A DNA stretch of 64,000 nucleotides from the NCBI GenBank assembly GCA_964523145.1, contig CAZFYB010000002.1, positions 58,663 to 122,662 on the forward strand, written 5' to 3'. The position numbers and the translations under genes are program-made. Below are positions 35,069 through 43,803 of this stretch, in pieces; position 1 is the first letter of the stretch, and every line of letters starts with the position of its first letter. The notes under the pieces are model-generated. The model made no database searches, was not told where the DNA came from, and saw only the letters and a program-made list of their open reading frames with translations. The stretch comes from Microsaccharimonas sp964523145. GTDB lineage: Bacteria > Patescibacteriota > Saccharimonadia > Saccharimonadales > Saccharimonadaceae.

Positions 35069-37033
35069 ATGACACCGCTCCGACTGTCGTACACCTGGCA
35101 CCGACGTTTTTACGTGGTGGTATTTTTGCTTTCGGCCACACTTATTACGTTATACACACTTCATAGCTTTGCGGCAATTACCGTACCTCATAACCTATTG
35201 ATCGGTATTCCTGCACTTATCGGATTAAGTCTCACAGCGCTGGCGAGCCTTATATTCTTTATTCTTGCTAAAAAAATAGACTCATTTTTGCCATCATTTA
35301 TTGTTTATATTATATTCACGGCAAGTATTGCTTGGCACATAGTGCAGTCCGGGGGGATTGAGTCGCCACTGCTCATCGTATGGACACTTATTGCCTTTTT
35401 CGCAGCACTATTTGGCGTTTACGGCTGGCTTGGCATCCTCGTTGTTACCTCTGCATATATAGCGGCCCTCTACCTTACGAACAATCTTAATACCGAAGCA
35501 ATGGCAATTATCAGCCTAAGTAGCTTGGTACCGCTATTCGCTGGGACACTTATTTGGCACGACCATGATGAAATTGACGAAAGTACGAAAAACGTCAAAA
35601 ATCTCGCCAACCAACTATCTGAAGTTGCCTCAAAATCTGAAATTGTTATTAACGCGATTGGCGATGGCGTGATTGCAGTCGACAGCAAAGGGGTGATCCA
35701 ACTCATAAACCCGGCAGCGCAAGAAATATTAGGATGGGGAAAGCAAGATGCCCTAATGCTCAGCTATAAATCCATCCTTAAACTGACTGATAGTAATGGC
35801 ACTGAACTCGACCCAGCTGCCGATCCGATTCAGCAAGTACTCAATACTAACCAAATGGCTCGCTCTAACAAACTGATCGCCCTCACGAAATCAAACAAAA
35901 AAATCTCCCTGGCACTCGTAGTTTCACCAATTGGTGACATGGGCGGGGGAGTGATTATTGTTTTTCGCGATACCACCAAAGAACGGGCCGAAGAACGAGA
36001 ACAAGCTGAATTTATCAGTACCGCCAGCCACGAAATGCGCACACCAGTTGCTTCGATTGAAGGCTATATGGGCCTTGCGCTCAACCCTAGTACCGCACAA
36101 ATCGATGATCGCGCCCGTAGTTATATTCTTAAAGCACATGAAGCCGCCCAGCACCTTGGCCGCCTATTTCAGGACCTACTTGACGTTTCAAAATCCGAAG
36201 ATGGACGCTTGACTAATACACCAAAGGTGCTCGACATTGTTAACTATACCGAAACAATCGTGCAAGGCTTGACGCAAAAAGCCGAGGAAAAAGGACTCCG
36301 TCTTACTTTCCGCCCCACCGAATCAGCTCAACGAAAAATTATGCCAGTGTACTATGTAAACTTAGACAACGACCATATCCGTGAAGTATTAGATAATCTA
36401 ATCGAAAACGCCATTAAATACACCCCTCAGGGCGAGGTAGTCGTTGATGTTTCGGGCACCGATGACAAAGTCATAGTTAGTATAAAAGATTCTGGGCTCG
36501 GTATTCCAAATGAAGACATTCCGCATTTATTCCAAAAGTTTTATCGTGTCGACAATGCTGATCGCCAGCAAATCGGCGGCACCGGCCTTGGGCTCTATCT
36601 TTCTCGCCGTTTAGCCGAATCGATGCAAGGTCGCTTATGGGTCGAAAGTGTATTTGGCAAAGGAAGCACTTTCTTCTTTGAATTACCGCGAGTCGAAAGC
36701 CAAGAAGCCGAGCGCTTAAAGCTACAGCAAGAACAAGCCGCAAAGCAAAAAGCGCAAGCTGCACCAGTGCAACAACCGACAGCACCTGTATCAATGGCAC
36801 CGCAGGTAGTGCTAGCGCAGCCCGTTGCACCTGTTGTAACGCCAGTAGTAGCGGCTCCAGTACAAAACCAAGCCTCGCAACCACCCCAGCCTGATACCTC
36901 ACGCCAAGCACCTGTTGTTCGACCTGCTACGACCGTTCCAAGAGGCGAAAGCTTAACCCGTGAACAAATCACCGAACGTGTTCGACAACTCGAAGCGATG
37001 GCCCAACAGCAACGTGGCGGTACCCCACAATGA
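35069..37033 (+). CDS. Multi-helix sensor histidine kinase with PAS domain and Pro/Gln-rich tail
   Basis: 654 aa. Six N-terminal membrane helices (about 12-165) precede a PAS domain (about 190-300: VINAIGDGVIAVDSKGVIQLINPAAQEILGW). HisKA has His321 (ASHEMRTPVASIEGY). The ATPase has NLIENAIKYTPQG, DSGLGIPN and GTGLGLYLSRRL. The last ~105 residues are Ala/Pro/Gln-rich and disordered, which is unusual. It starts 58 nt after crtEb and may sense membrane state or light indirectly; that is only inference from position. Confidence 0.92.
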   Translation: MTPLRLSYTWHRRFYVVVFLLSATLITLYTLHSFAAITVPHNLLIGIPALIGLSLTALASLIFFILAKKIDSFLPSFIVYIIFTASIAWHIVQSGGIESPLLIVWTLIAFFAALFGVYGWLGILVVTSAYIAALYLTNNLNTEAMAIISLSSLVPLFAGTLIWHDHDEIDESTKNVKNLANQLSEVASKSEIVINAIGDGVIAVDSKGVIQLINPAAQEILGWGKQDALMLSYKSILKLTDSNGTELDPAADPIQQVLNTNQMARSNKLIALTKSNKKISLALVVSPIGDMGGGVIIVFRDTTKERAEEREQAEFISTASHEMRTPVASIEGYMGLALNPSTAQIDDRARSYILKAHEAAQHLGRLFQDLLDVSKSEDGRLTNTPKVLDIVNYTETIVQGLTQKAEEKGLRLTFRPTESAQRKIMPVYYVNLDNDHIREVLDNLIENAIKYTPQGEVVVDVSGTDDKVIVSIKDSGLGIPNEDIPHLFQKFYRVDNADRQQIGGTGLGLYLSRRLAESMQGRLWVESVFGKGSTFFFELPRVESQEAERLKLQQEQAAKQKAQAAPVQQPTAPVSMAPQVVLAQPVAPVVTPVVAAPVQNQASQPPQPDTSRQAPVVRPATTVPRGESLTREQITERVRQLEAMAQQQRGGTPQ

Positions 37034-37090
37034 AGTTAAACGTAACCGCTATGGTAATTTCCATGAGTATTGGTTAGAATAGAGGTAATT

Positions 37091-38038
37091 ATGGCAAAGA
37101 TCCTACTGGTTGAAGACGACAAGAGTTTACGCGAAATTTATGGCGTCCGGTTAATGGCCGAAGGGTATGAAATTGTATCTGCCGGAGATGGCGAAGAAGC
37201 CCTTGCAATGGCAATTAAAGAACGTCCTAATTTAATCGTGAGTGATGTTATGATGCCAAAAATTAGCGGCTTCGATATGCTCGACATTCTGCGCAGTACC
37301 ACCGAAACCAAAGACGTAAAAGTTATTATGATGACCGCACTTTCAAGTGATGACCAGCGTGCCCGTGGTGAAGCACTCGGCGCTGATCGCTACCTTGTTA
37401 AGTCTCAAGTAGGCATTGAAGACGTTGTTCGTACTGTTCATGATGTATTAGGCGATGGCCTTCCTGGCGTTACCGCTCCCGTAGCGGCCACAGCACCGGC
37501 ATTTCCGCCGGCGGCTCCTGCACCAGTAGCACCGGTTGTTCCTGCCCCAGAACCTCTCCCGGCTCCAGTTATGCCTGAGCCTGTTGCGGCACCAGTATTT
37601 AACCCTGCGCCCTCTCCAGACCCTATACCTGCAGTAGCACCACTACCACCACAACCAGTCACTTCGCCAGTCATACCAGAATATGCTGCCCCGGAGCCAG
37701 TTCAAGCACCAGCAGCTATGCCCGAGGTTACTGTTCCAGCGCCTACTACACCACCAGAACCCGCTCCAGCACCAGCCGTGCCAACAATGCCCGATTTCAC
37801 CGCTCCACAACCCGTACCAATCCCTGCGCCTATCGCACCAGCTCCACAGCCATCAATGCCGATGCCGCAGCCTACAGCGCCTTTCTCGACACCTGCGCCA
37901 GCGTCACTTGGTGAGCGCGTCATTGCTCCTCTTACAAATCCAACTGATACTACCGGCACTCTTGATGTCGCCGCTCAAATGGAACAAGCCCTCAATACTC
38001 CTCCCGGGCAAACACCTGGCACACCCCCAACACTTTAG
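37091..38038 (+). CDS. Response regulator receiver with long Pro/Ala-rich C-terminal tail
   Basis: 315 aa from the ATG at 37091. The receiver domain (1-125) has VEDDKS, phospho-acceptor Asp52 (VSDVMMPK), Thr in MMTALSS and Lys in YLVKSQ. Residues 130-315 are almost entirely Pro/Ala/Val/Gln with no DNA-binding or enzymatic domain. TAGAAT (37075-37080) ends 10 nt before the ATG and AGAGG also precedes it. It follows its probable kinase, whose tail has similar composition. Confidence 0.9.
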   Translation: MAKILLVEDDKSLREIYGVRLMAEGYEIVSAGDGEEALAMAIKERPNLIVSDVMMPKISGFDMLDILRSTTETKDVKVIMMTALSSDDQRARGEALGADRYLVKSQVGIEDVVRTVHDVLGDGLPGVTAPVAATAPAFPPAAPAPVAPVVPAPEPLPAPVMPEPVAAPVFNPAPSPDPIPAVAPLPPQPVTSPVIPEYAAPEPVQAPAAMPEVTVPAPTTPPEPAPAPAVPTMPDFTAPQPVPIPAPIAPAPQPSMPMPQPTAPFSTPAPASLGERVIAPLTNPTDTTGTLDVAAQMEQALNTPPGQTPGTPPTL

Positions 38039-38055
38039 CTGCTATACTACCTACA

Positions 38056-38730
38056 GTGATAGAACGACTCAATAAATACCTCGCTTTCCACCTCGGCCTT
38101 TCACGGCGCGAGGCGGATGATTTAATTGCTGCCGGCAAGGTGAGTATTAATGGAGAAGCCGCTGAACTCGGTAACCGGCTCAAGGCTGGTGATAAAGTCG
38201 CCGTTCAAGGCAAAGCAATTAAAGAAAAAGCTGAGTACTCATATGTATTGCTGAATAAACCGATTGGGTACGTGTCTTCGCGAAAACAACAAGGCGAGCA
38301 CGAAACACTGTACGCGCTTCTGCCTAGTGAACTCCATAGCCTAAAACCAGTGGGGCGACTCGATAAAGATAGTAGTGGCTTGCTGCTATTAACAGATGAT
38401 GGCGACTTCGCCTACAACATGACCCACCCTAAGTTTTATAAGGTAAAAACCTATGAAGTTTCGCTTGATCGAGGCCTCGAACCATTGCACCAACAAATGA
38501 TTAGCGATTATGGCGTGCAGCTTGAAGATGGCCCAAGTAAACTCAGTCTCGAAAAAGTAACCGAAGATCGAAAAGATTGGATCGTTACCATGCATGAAGG
38601 CCGCAATCGCCAAATTCGCCGAACCTTTGCCAGCTTAGGCTATACAGTAACGAAACTCCACCGCACTACTTTTGGTGATTATAAAATCGGCGAACTCATT
38701 CCAGGGCAATTTGAAATTATTTCCAAATAA
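38056..38730 (+). CDS. RsuA/RluB-family pseudouridine synthase
   Basis: 224 aa. The N-terminal S4 RNA-binding domain (IERLNKYLAFHLGLSRREADDLI, GKVSINGE) is followed by the catalytic domain with Asp in GRLDKDSSGLLLLTDDG and the terminal EGRNRQIRRTF. It modifies a uridine in rRNA (16S or 23S not resolvable). It has a GTG start 7 nt after TGC-TATACT (38043-38048), a leaderless GTG candidate. It ends against the terminator of the antisense-oriented RNA described next. Confidence 0.92.
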   Translation: MIERLNKYLAFHLGLSRREADDLIAAGKVSINGEAAELGNRLKAGDKVAVQGKAIKEKAEYSYVLLNKPIGYVSSRKQQGEHETLYALLPSELHSLKPVGRLDKDSSGLLLLTDDGDFAYNMTHPKFYKVKTYEVSLDRGLEPLHQQMISDYGVQLEDGPSKLSLEKVTEDRKDWIVTMHEGRNRQIRRTFASLGYTVTKLHRTTFGDYKIGELIPGQFEIISK

Positions 38731-38751
38731 AAAAATCTCCTAAGTGGAGAT
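38729..38751 (-). terminator. Rho-independent terminator of the ~500-nt RNA
   Basis: Plus-strand ATCTCC-TAAGT-GGAGAT at 38735-38751, with the A tract 38729-38735 giving a U run on the minus-strand transcript. Confidence 0.85.
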
Positions 38752-39226
38752 AGGTTAACGGGCCGAGGACCGAAGTGTGACAGTGCAGCGAACTGCAGCA
38801 CACTTCGGCCTCGGCCCAGCGACTCATTATTTGCAGTGTGGCCGAAGCCAGAATGAGTTGCTCTTCAGAAAGGCGGCGTGTCCGGGAGGGTCACTGCCAA
38901 TTCTGGTTGCCCTGAGGGCGGTTCCCGGTGCAAATGGGAAGATGAGTATACTTCGGTATCAGGATGTCCGACTCATCAGCGGCGTATTCGTCATCAGGAT
39001 ATGAATACAACCCCTTAACTCCGTGTTGCCACGGATTACCTGGCAGCTAGCGCATAGAAAACCTGAATCTATGCGGAGCCTGCACTGTTTTGCAAGGCGT
39101 TCGCCTTACGATGTGCTTCAGTGCTGCCTACGTGCCGACCGTACGGCATAATCGCAACTTTTCGCAATTCCGCCTTTTTATTGGTGCGGAGCCGCTTTTA
39201 AGGATATTTACTATCCTATTAGCGAC
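38729..39226 (-). ncRNA. Structured non-coding RNA of about 500 nt, class unassigned
   Basis: Minus-strand promoter TTGACT (39256-39261), 17-nt spacer, TGC-TATAAT (39233-39238), and terminator ATCTCC/GGAGAT plus seven T at the other end. Between them are many stable stems: GGGCCGAGG/CCTCGGCCC (38760-38768/38809-38817) with inner CCGAAGTGTG/CACACTTCGG; ACTCATT/AATGAGT (38822/38852) capped by TGGC-CGAA-GCCA; GATGAGT/ACTCATC; GTATTC/GAATAC; and a multibranch closed by GGCAGC/GCTGCC (39042/39123). Two neighbouring hairpin loops carry ATCAGGAT on the plus strand (38958, 38993). I could not match RNase P, tmRNA, SRP or 6S motifs. Confidence 0.75.
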
Positions 39227-39232
39227 AATCTT

Positions 39233-39261
39233 ATTATAGCATTTATGATGATTTAAGTCAA
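39233..39261 (-). promoter_or_regulatory. Strong promoter of the ~500-nt RNA
   Basis: TTGACT-N17-TATAAT on the minus strand with a TGC extended -10; predicted start near 39226. It diverges from the der promoter (TATAAT 39331-39336). Confidence 0.9.
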
Positions 39262-39346
39262 CATACTATCGTCAGCTGGTGGTAATAGTGCGCGATACCG
39301 CTCATGCTAGCGTAACCCTTCAATTTCTGCTATAATTACCTCTGTT

Positions 39347-40732
39347 ATGGCTTCAAGACTTCCTACAGTTGCGATTATTGGTCAAGCGAATGTCGGAAAG
39401 AGTTCGCTTTTTAATCGTTTCGTAAAATCGAAGCAAGCTATCGTGGCACGTGAAGCAGGGACCACCCGTGATAACGTTCTGGGTAAAGTTTCACACCTTG
39501 ACCACACCTTTTGGATGGTCGATACCGCCGGTCTAAAAGACCCAAACGATGACTTCGAAGCGTCTATTCAAGAGCAAATTACTGAAGCGGCCGATGCAGC
39601 TGACGTCATTCTCGTTATGGTTGACGGAACTCAGTATGTGAGCGACCAAGACCGCATTGTCGCCAAAAAGGCACTAAAAAGTAAAAAGCCGGTTATCTTG
39701 CTTATTAACAAAACTGACCTGGCTGGCGCACTGCCTACCGATGAATTCAAGCGTCTTGGTATTAAAGAAATTATTCGCACCAGTGCCGAACACGGCAATG
39801 GAGTGTTTGAAACTCTCGATACCATTACCGATATCATTCCGGCTATGGCCGAACGTGACGACCCTGATACTATTGTTGTCTCACTTATTGGTCGCCCGAA
39901 TGTGGGTAAAAGTAACTTATTTAACACCTTGGCTGGTAAACAACAAGCGCTGGTGGCTAATATTGCCGGTACCACTCGCGACATCAACCGAGTGCGCGTA
40001 AAATATAAAGCTCAAACTATTGAGCTCCTTGATACCGCCGGTATGCGTAAGCCAGGCAAACAAGAAGTAGGGATCGAAAAGTTTAGCGTCCTCCGTAGCC
40101 TTCAGGCAATTGAAGAAAGTGACATCTGTTTCTTGCTCATGGACGTCAACGAACTCAACACCCAGCTCGACCAACGGCTCGCAGGTATTATTGATGAAGC
40201 TGGCAAAGGCTTAGTTATTGTTGTCAGTAAATGGGATAGCGTTATGGATAAAGACGCGTACACCCGTGATGCATTGGCACCAAAAATTGCTCAAAACTTT
40301 AAATTCGTCCCATGGGCACCGCTTATCTTCACCAGCAGCGTGACTGGCCAAAACGTTTCAAAACTGTTTGATCTTATTCTTGAAATTGATGAACGCCGCC
40401 ACCAAGAAGTAAAAACCCGTAAACTCAATGACCTTCTGCAAAATGTTGTTTCGCGCCACCCACCAGCTGGCCTTAAAAACACCCACCCTAAACTTCGTTA
40501 CATGGTACAAACCGATACCTCACCACCATGGTTTGTTATCTACGGAAGCAACCTGAAGTTTATTCACTGGAGCTACAAACGGCACATCGAACGAATCATG
40601 CGTGAAGAGTTCGATTTCGTGGGGACCGCGATTCGATTTAGCTTCCGCGATGAAAAACAAATTAAAGCCAACCGCGAAAAACTTGAAGCCGAGAAAAAAG
40701 CCCAAAAAGAAAACCCGCCCGAAGGCGAGTAG
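39347..40732 (+). CDS. der: Ribosome-assembly GTPase Der (EngA)
   Basis: 461 aa with two tandem GTPase domains. Domain 1: GQANVGKSS, AGTTRD, DTAGL, NKTD. Domain 2: GRPNVGKSN, AGTTRD, DTAGM, SKWD. The C-terminal KH-like domain (from about 350) has THPKLRYMVQTDTSPPWFVIYGSN. It matures the 50S subunit. TGC-TATAAT (39331-39336) ends 10 nt before the ATG. Confidence 0.97.
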   Translation: MASRLPTVAIIGQANVGKSSLFNRFVKSKQAIVAREAGTTRDNVLGKVSHLDHTFWMVDTAGLKDPNDDFEASIQEQITEAADAADVILVMVDGTQYVSDQDRIVAKKALKSKKPVILLINKTDLAGALPTDEFKRLGIKEIIRTSAEHGNGVFETLDTITDIIPAMAERDDPDTIVVSLIGRPNVGKSNLFNTLAGKQQALVANIAGTTRDINRVRVKYKAQTIELLDTAGMRKPGKQEVGIEKFSVLRSLQAIEESDICFLLMDVNELNTQLDQRLAGIIDEAGKGLVIVVSKWDSVMDKDAYTRDALAPKIAQNFKFVPWAPLIFTSSVTGQNVSKLFDLILEIDERRHQEVKTRKLNDLLQNVVSRHPPAGLKNTHPKLRYMVQTDTSPPWFVIYGSNLKFIHWSYKRHIERIMREEFDFVGTAIRFSFRDEKQIKANREKLEAEKKAQKENPPEGE

Positions 40733-40782
40733 TCGCGAGCAGCCATAACGGCGCTCTAGCGTGTTTTGTCCAAGTTCCCCGA

Positions 40783-40820
40783 GCGGGGCCTCACTCTGCA
40801 AAGAGGAGGCCCCGCTTTCT
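40783..40820. terminator. Hairpin terminator between convergent genes
   Basis: Stem GCGGGGCCTC/GAGGCCCCGC (40783-40792/40806-40815), then TTTCTCATC on the plus strand. It serves der and probably the convergent membrane-protein genes. Confidence 0.75.
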
Positions 40821-40822
40821 CA

Positions 40823-41227
40823 TCACCGGTGGATGTAAAACGGCAAACGCATGGGGTCACGTGGGCGCCGTGGGGCATCCACATGATTTATCGCCACGCG
40901 AATCAACGGTTTTACCTGTATTCGCAGTGTTACGCGCTGAATCCACCACAGGAACGAACCGATGAGGATCACCGCGTTCACCGCTGTAGCAATGGAAACA
41001 ATCGTTTCCGAAGCCAAAGCAGCAAAACTGCCGGTAACGAAGTAGACCCCCATCGCATACGCGAAAGCCGCGAAGGCCAGGATCCACAGCACGACAGCTT
41101 GGGCGTTGAGGAGTCGAACTCTTCGCCGCCCAGCTTCCGCGTACTTCAGGTTCACGAAGATGTCCCCGATAGCAATGCTCAAAAGCAGCACAATCGAGAT
41201 CGCCGAAAAAATTCCGAGTACTTCCAT
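40823..41227 (-). CDS. Small membrane protein, orphan cassette
   Basis: 134 aa with three hydrophobic segments (about 5-24, 46-66, 76-98) and a basic C-terminus. No family recognised. ATG at 41227 overlaps the stop of the upstream gene by one base; GGAGCAAT precedes it. Codons favour ATC, CTC, GAG and AAG, unlike der or pth, which suggests transfer or a different expression class. Confidence 0.7.
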   Translation of the reverse strand: MEVLGIFSAISIVLLLSIAIGDIFVNLKYAEAGRRRVRLLNAQAVVLWILAFAAFAYAMGVYFVTGSFAALASETIVSIATAVNAVILIGSFLWWIQRVTLRIQVKPLIRVAINHVDAPRRPRDPMRLPFYIHR

Positions 41228-41679
41228 TATTGCTCCTTTTCTTGCTCGAGGCCTTCCGTGTACTGAAGTACAGGAACGGACTGCTTGCGCACCGGGCCAG
41301 TGAATGAAGATTCAGACGGGCGGTGGATACCGTACCGTTCCATCAGTGATGCGCCTCCTCGAAAGGGGACGCTGATCGCTCGCACCAAAAATGCCAGCGC
41401 GATAAAGGCGAAAGCATAGCTGATCATGTTGAACGGTTCGAAACTGAACGCACCATCAGCTGCCGCTTTCCAGGCAACGCCGGCAAACGACAACACAACG
41501 ACCGGGCCAACGAGCAGGGAGGCCTCAAATATGAGAACCTTCCTCCAGGTGACCTTCAGGAGGTTGTCGTTGTTGCGGATGAACCGCTTCAGTTGATACC
41601 GGCGAGTCGCCAGCACAAAAGCCGTGGCAACCAATACAAGCAGAGTAGAGAGAGCGATCACGAGGATCTGAAATTCCAT
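41227..41679 (-). CDS. Small membrane protein, orphan cassette
   Basis: 150 aa from the ATG at 41679 (MEFQILVIALSTLL), preceded by GGAAAGG. The frame extends to 41784, but that part spans the promoter. Helices lie near 2-22, 48-70 and 82-104, with a polar C-terminal tail. Function unknown. It is transcribed with the next gene from a TTGAAA-N17-TATAAT promoter through a 60-nt leader. Confidence 0.7.
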   Translation of the reverse strand: MEFQILVIALSTLLVLVATAFVLATRRYQLKRFIRNNDNLLKVTWRKVLIFEASLLVGPVVVLSFAGVAWKAAADGAFSFEPFNMISYAFAFIALAFLVRAISVPFRGGASLMERYGIHRPSESSFTGPVRKQSVPVLQYTEGLEQEKEQ

Positions 41680-41745
41680 TTCAAACCTTTCCAGGGGATT
41701 CGGGGGATGTGGATGTACGAGTGATGTTGGACAAAACTTGGCTAT

Positions 41746-41774
41746 ATTATAGCATATTTGTCTTATTTTTTCAA
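41746..41774 (-). promoter_or_regulatory. Promoter of the membrane-protein cassette
   Basis: Minus strand TTGAAA (41769-41774), 17 nt, TGC-TATAAT (41746-41751). The plus-strand pth promoter (TTGTCT-N16-TACAAT) overlaps it, so the two genes diverge from one 60-bp region. Confidence 0.85.
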
Positions 41775-41795
41775 TACGGTACAATAGAACTACCT

Positions 41796-42359
41796 ATGAA
41801 GATAATTTTCGCGCAGGGTAACCCTGGCCGCCAATATGCCCGCACCCGGCACAATACCGGCTTTTTAGTGCTTGATTCATTAGCGAGTGACTTCGAAGGA
41901 AGCTGGAAAACCCAAGAAAAATTCAAATCTGAAATCGCCGAGATCTCTTTAGAGAACGAAAAAGTATTACTTGTAAAACCATCATCGTTTTACAACGACA
42001 CCGGCTTAGTTGCCCGCGCCCTTATCGACTTTTATAAACTCAATCCAGCTAGCGACCTACTGGTTATCCACGATGACCTCGCATTACCCCTTGGCACCAT
42101 CCGTGTACGCCAGAAGGGGAGTGATGCGGGTAATAACGGCATTAAAAGCATAAACGCTCATGTAGGCCTTGAATACGCTCGAATTCGCATTGGCATCTGG
42201 AACGAAACGCGCGATCAAATGGATGATGCGGCATTCGTACTGAGTGCATTTACTAAAGAAGAAGCAAAGCAACTCACTCAAGTCATTGAAGAAAAAGCCA
42301 TTCCGCTGATTCGACAATTCGTTCGTGGAGAGCTTGAACCAACAAGTCACAAGCTTTAA
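41796..42359 (+). CDS. pth: Peptidyl-tRNA hydrolase
   Basis: 187 aa from the ATG at 41796 (MKIIFAQGNPG). It recycles peptidyl-tRNA. Catalytic features: QGNPGRQYARTRHNTGF (Asn and His), HDDLALPLG (Asp) and GSDAGNNGIKSI. TACAAT (41780-41785) ends 10 nt before the ATG; the longer frame from 41709 passes through the promoter and is rejected. Confidence 0.96.
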   Translation: MKIIFAQGNPGRQYARTRHNTGFLVLDSLASDFEGSWKTQEKFKSEIAEISLENEKVLLVKPSSFYNDTGLVARALIDFYKLNPASDLLVIHDDLALPLGTIRVRQKGSDAGNNGIKSINAHVGLEYARIRIGIWNETRDQMDDAAFVLSAFTKEEAKQLTQVIEEKAIPLIRQFVRGELEPTSHKL

Positions 42360-42401
42360 TCCATATATAGTGCCACCCCTGTAAAAATGATCCGCATACG
42401 C

Positions 42402-42430
42402 TTGCACTTTTTCTATATTCATCAGATACT
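42402..42430 (+). promoter_or_regulatory. Promoter of orphan cassette gene 42531
   Basis: TTGCAC (42402-42407), 17 nt, GATACT (42425-42430). A ~95-nt leader with a small hairpin (CGGTC/GACCG) and TTGGAG before the ATG follows. Confidence 0.65.
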
Positions 42431-42530
42431 ATGACTGTTTCGGTCGAGTTGACCGTGACTGACCCTGCCAAGAGTCAATCACATTAGTCAGGCTCCCGAA
42501 AGGTAGTTTGACAGATCCCATTGGAGAATA

Positions 42531-43055
42531 ATGAGTACACCCCTTGATATTGTTCGCAAGAACGAAGCCCTCAAGAAGCAGCACGAAGCAGACGAGAAGG
42601 CAGCCAAAAAGGCGGCTAAGCAGTCAGCTGTAGCGCAACAGAACATCGAACGCGCTACAGAAGTACCTCAGCTGGCCGCTGCCACCCTAGAGGTAGCCGA
42701 CAAGGTACGCGAACTTCTGCGCACACTCGATCCGGATTTCACCCACTACACTTCTGTCTACACCCATGAAAGTGAAGACTATGCGGTATGGTGGATCGGT
42801 GTTGAAACGCTCCTCGATAGCCACCACCTCAATGTCTTTCTCGGTATCGAAGGGGGATTGTACGTTACTACAATCCTCATCAAAGTACCGTACGGAATCA
42901 AAGAAGAGGCACTAACGCTCGAGGTGCTTTCGAGCAAAACGTTCACCGAGGTGGAAGCCGTTCATGAATTGCTGACCAGAAAGCTCCTCGAGCTGCAGTC
43001 ATCGATCCGTGTCCAGGCTTTGCAGGAACGCGATCGAGAACGCGATTCACAGTAG
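42531..43055 (+). CDS. Hypothetical cytoplasmic protein, orphan cassette
   Basis: 174 aa, soluble. The N-terminal 55 residues are Lys/Ala/Glu-rich helix (KKQHEADEKAAKKAAKQSA), followed by a compact alpha/beta part (FTHYTSVYTHESEDYAVWWIGVETLL, LNVFLGIEGGLYVTTILIKV) and a charged C-terminus. Family unknown. It has its own promoter, leader, Shine-Dalgarno and terminator, with codon use biased to ATC/GAG/AAG/CTC. Confidence 0.7.
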   Translation: MSTPLDIVRKNEALKKQHEADEKAAKKAAKQSAVAQQNIERATEVPQLAAATLEVADKVRELLRTLDPDFTHYTSVYTHESEDYAVWWIGVETLLDSHHLNVFLGIEGGLYVTTILIKVPYGIKEEALTLEVLSSKTFTEVEAVHELLTRKLLELQSSIRVQALQERDRERDSQ

Positions 43056-43089
43056 TACTATCTCTACCAATGCGTCATCTGAAGCAAAC

Positions 43090-43128
43090 GCACGCCCCGT
43101 CAGGAAACTGGCGGGGTGCTTCATTTCA
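43090..43128 (+). terminator. Terminator of cassette gene 42531
   Basis: GC-rich stem around GCCCCGTCAG-GAAA-CTGGCGGGGTGC, then CTTCATTTCA. This broken T tract recurs after the other cassette genes. Confidence 0.75.
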
Positions 43129-43140
43129 ATATGGCTATGC

Positions 43141-43169
43141 TTGCCTGTCGAGTAATCCGAGTATATACT
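43141..43169 (+). promoter_or_regulatory. Promoter of orphan cassette gene 43252
   Basis: TTGCCT (43141-43146), 17 nt, TATACT (43164-43169); leader of about 75 nt ending in GAAAGGAAAGCC before the ATG. Confidence 0.8.
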
Positions 43170-43251
43170 ATGCCTACTCTCGGTAGAGCCAGGCTCCATG
43201 CACTTTGGCTCCTGAGAATGAAACTTTACAGCCTGTAGTGAAAGGAAAGCC

Positions 43252-43740
43252 ATGCAACGCAAAGGATGGCGGCCTATTCCGTCTAATCTCATCTTGAAAG
43301 CGCACCTCAATCCTCACGAATTCGTCAGAGCGAGCTTGCCTGAAATCCCGCCCGAAACCGAGCCTGAAACAGTGGAGGAATCCATTCGCTTCACCTTGGC
43401 ATTTATGGCGGCGTGTACGCCACCGTTTCCAGGAGGTGAGCTGATGACGCCAGAAAGACGTGAACAAATCGTTCTCTGGCACATCACCACCAAGCTCGTT
43501 CAAGCTCCGAAAAACCATCCCAAGTTGAAGGTTGTCCAACTGGATTTCTCCTTCAGCTCTCACAGCCAGCTACTTGTGAGGCAAACGTTCAAACTCATGG
43601 ATGGTTCAGCCGTGAAAAAGCGGGCTGAGGTTATCGGTTCAGAGACGCTCCCCAACGAGCTACAACTCGAACTAAGGCTTCATCTCACCACGTTGCGTAA
43701 AAACATCGTTGAGACCGAACGCATCTTCACTGCACGCTGA
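43252..43740 (+). CDS. Hypothetical protein, orphan cassette
   Basis: 162 aa, soluble, no signal or membrane helix. It contains a Pro-rich segment (ASLPEIPPETEPETVEES) and a beta-strand-rich middle (LKVVQLDFSFSSHSQLLVRQTFKL). I do not recognise it. It resembles the neighbouring cassette in having its own promoter, leader, AAAGGA site and GC-rich hairpin terminator. Confidence 0.68.
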   Translation: MQRKGWRPIPSNLILKAHLNPHEFVRASLPEIPPETEPETVEESIRFTLAFMAACTPPFPGGELMTPERREQIVLWHITTKLVQAPKNHPKLKVVQLDFSFSSHSQLLVRQTFKLMDGSAVKKRAEVIGSETLPNELQLELRLHLTTLRKNIVETERIFTAR

Positions 43741-43747
43741 CAACAAA

Positions 43748-43775
43748 GACCCGCCACTTCATTGTGGCGGGCCTC
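43748..43775 (+). terminator. Terminator of cassette gene 43252
   Basis: GACCCGCCAC-TTCATT-GTGGCGGGCC hairpin with a weak tail (CTCGTCAATT). Confidence 0.6.
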
Positions 43776-43803
43776 GTCAATTGTAGGTACTATTTTTTTC
43801 CAC

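Noticed and set aside
38880..38960. Resemblance of the GGTGCAAATGGGAAG region to a cobalamin riboswitch, and of CCGTGG segments to RNase P
   Set aside because: Only short coincidental matches; the conserved B12-box and RNase P core motifs are absent and the promoter/terminator pair runs on the other strand.
38777..39004. 75-codon plus-strand open frame between the RsuA-type gene and der
   Set aside because: It lies antisense to the structured RNA, has no ribosome site and its apparent codons follow RNA stems.
40766..41266. 166-codon plus-strand frame
   Set aside because: Antisense to the membrane-protein cassette, which has the better start, promoter, hydrophobic helices and terminator.
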